DNA of 5,811 bases from PeH17 sp964414925 (GTDB taxonomy: Bacteria > Bacillota > Clostridia > Christensenellales > CAG-138), in the NCBI GenBank assembly GCA_964414925.1, contig CAYPXV010000088.1, positions 1-5,811 of the forward strand. Direction: 5' to 3'. A program made the translations under genes and the position numbers. The notes beneath the pieces were generated by a model, which did not search any database, was not told the DNA's origin, and saw only the letters and a program-made list of their open reading frames with translations. The first letter of the stretch is position 1. The number at the start of each line of letters is the position of its first letter. Positions 5,639 through 5,811 of the stretch are shown here, piece after piece.

Positions 5639-5676
5639 CCAAATGAAAGGGCACCTTTAAATGCCCTTTCATTTGG
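5639..5676 (-). other. Perfect 15-bp hairpin in the tRNA-Gly/tRNA-Cys spacer
   Basis: Bases 5639-5653 and 5662-5676 are perfect reverse complements, separated by an 8-base loop. The stem fills nearly the whole spacer and includes the CCA end of tRNA-Gly (5676-5674). On the minus strand it is not followed by a U-run (GAAATAT comes next), so it is not an ordinary strong terminator. A processing signal or partial terminator is more likely. Confidence 0.7.
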
Positions 5677-5749
5677 AGCGGGAAACGGGGCTCGAACCCG
5701 CCACCTCCGCCTTGGCAAGGCGGCGCTCTACCAAATGAGCTATTCCCGC
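5674..5749 (-). tRNA. tRNA-Gly (anticodon GCC)
   Basis: A complete 76-base tRNA with encoded CCA (5676-5674). The acceptor stem GCGGGAA (5749-5743) pairs with TTCCCGC (5684-5678), discriminator T (U in the RNA). The D arm is GCTC/GAGC. The anticodon stem is CCGCC/GGCGG with loop TTGCCAA, placing GCC at 5716-5714. The T arm is GCGGG-TTCGAGC-CCCGT, with a G-T pair at its base. It lies 7 bp downstream of tRNA-Phe. Confidence 0.97.
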
Positions 5750-5756
5750 ATTAATT

Positions 5757-5811
5757 TGGTGCCTCAGAGTGGAGTCGAACCACCGACACAGGGATTTTCA
5801 GTCCCTTGCTC
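5757..5811 (-). tRNA. tRNA-Phe (anticodon GAA), 5' part outside the window
   Basis: The last 55 bases of a tRNA are visible. The anticodon stem is AGGGA/TCCCT with loop CTGAAAA, placing GAA at 5799-5797. The T arm contains GGTGG-TTCGACT-CCACT, and the 3' end is CTGAGGC, discriminator A and encoded CCA (5759-5757). The acceptor 5' strand and most of the D arm lie beyond the right edge. The order Phe-Gly-Cys fits tRNA clusters of Bacillota. Confidence 0.93.

Noticed and set aside
5448..5672. N-terminal extension of the LOR protein to an upstream start at 5672
   Set aside because: The added 75 residues would be translated through a sigma-A promoter, a terminator hairpin and most of tRNA-Cys, and do not resemble the family. 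A good ribosome binding site and the family N-terminus both point to 5447.
5559..5811. tRNA cluster as an integration site for a mobile element
   Set aside because: No integrase, no direct repeat of a tRNA 3' end and no foreign-looking gene is visible beside it.
1..5811. CRISPR array, insertion sequence, toxin-antitoxin or defence system
   Set aside because: No regularly spaced repeats, transposase, terminal inverted repeats or small coupled gene pair of those kinds were found; the window is core-genome-like.

Overview
The window looks like an ordinary chromosomal stretch from a low-to-mid GC Bacillota, most likely a Clostridia/Oscillospiraceae-type gut bacterium. The evidence is an adjacent walJ-like and rlmH pair, GAGG/GGAG ribosome binding sites, AT-rich sigma-A-type promoters, a LURP-one-related protein of the Bacillota type, and tRNA genes with encoded CCA ends. 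The species cannot be fixed from this sequence alone.

Layout, left to right. (1) The 3' end of an unrecognised + strand gene runs in from the left edge (3-467). (2) A bidirectional hairpin terminator (483-522) separates it from a convergent minus-strand unit, read right to left: a LysR-type regulator (2727-1831), a WalJ/YycJ-type metallo-beta-lactamase-fold protein (1795-1016) and RlmH, the 23S rRNA pseudouridine-1915 methyltransferase (1012-530). (3) A 138-bp divergent region (2728-2865) holds a good promoter for the LysR gene and AT-rich dyads that could be its operators. (4) Rightward, a two-gene unit encodes a multi-spanning Gate-domain (nucleoside recognition) membrane protein (2866-4053) and, 2 bp later, a GNAT acetyltransferase (4056-4910). 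(5) A second bidirectional terminator (4916-4966) separates this from a convergent minus-strand LURP-one-related gene (5447-4965) with its own extended -10 promoter. (6) The right edge is a minus-strand tRNA cluster, in transcription order Phe(GAA, partial), Gly(GCC), Cys(GCA), closed by a hairpin terminator at 5515-5549.

How the genes work together: rlmH and walJ are housekeeping genes. The LysR protein is placed as the likely regulator of the divergent Gate-protein/GNAT pair, whose own promoter is poor and may need activation. The Gate protein and GNAT may act on a common small molecule, but the ligand is unknown. I saw no phage, IS, CRISPR, toxin-antitoxin or defence system here. The points most worth a second look are the LysR/Gate/GNAT module, a 15-bp perfect hairpin in the tRNA-Gly/tRNA-Cys spacer that includes the tRNA-Gly CCA, and a terminator-like hairpin just inside the GNAT gene.
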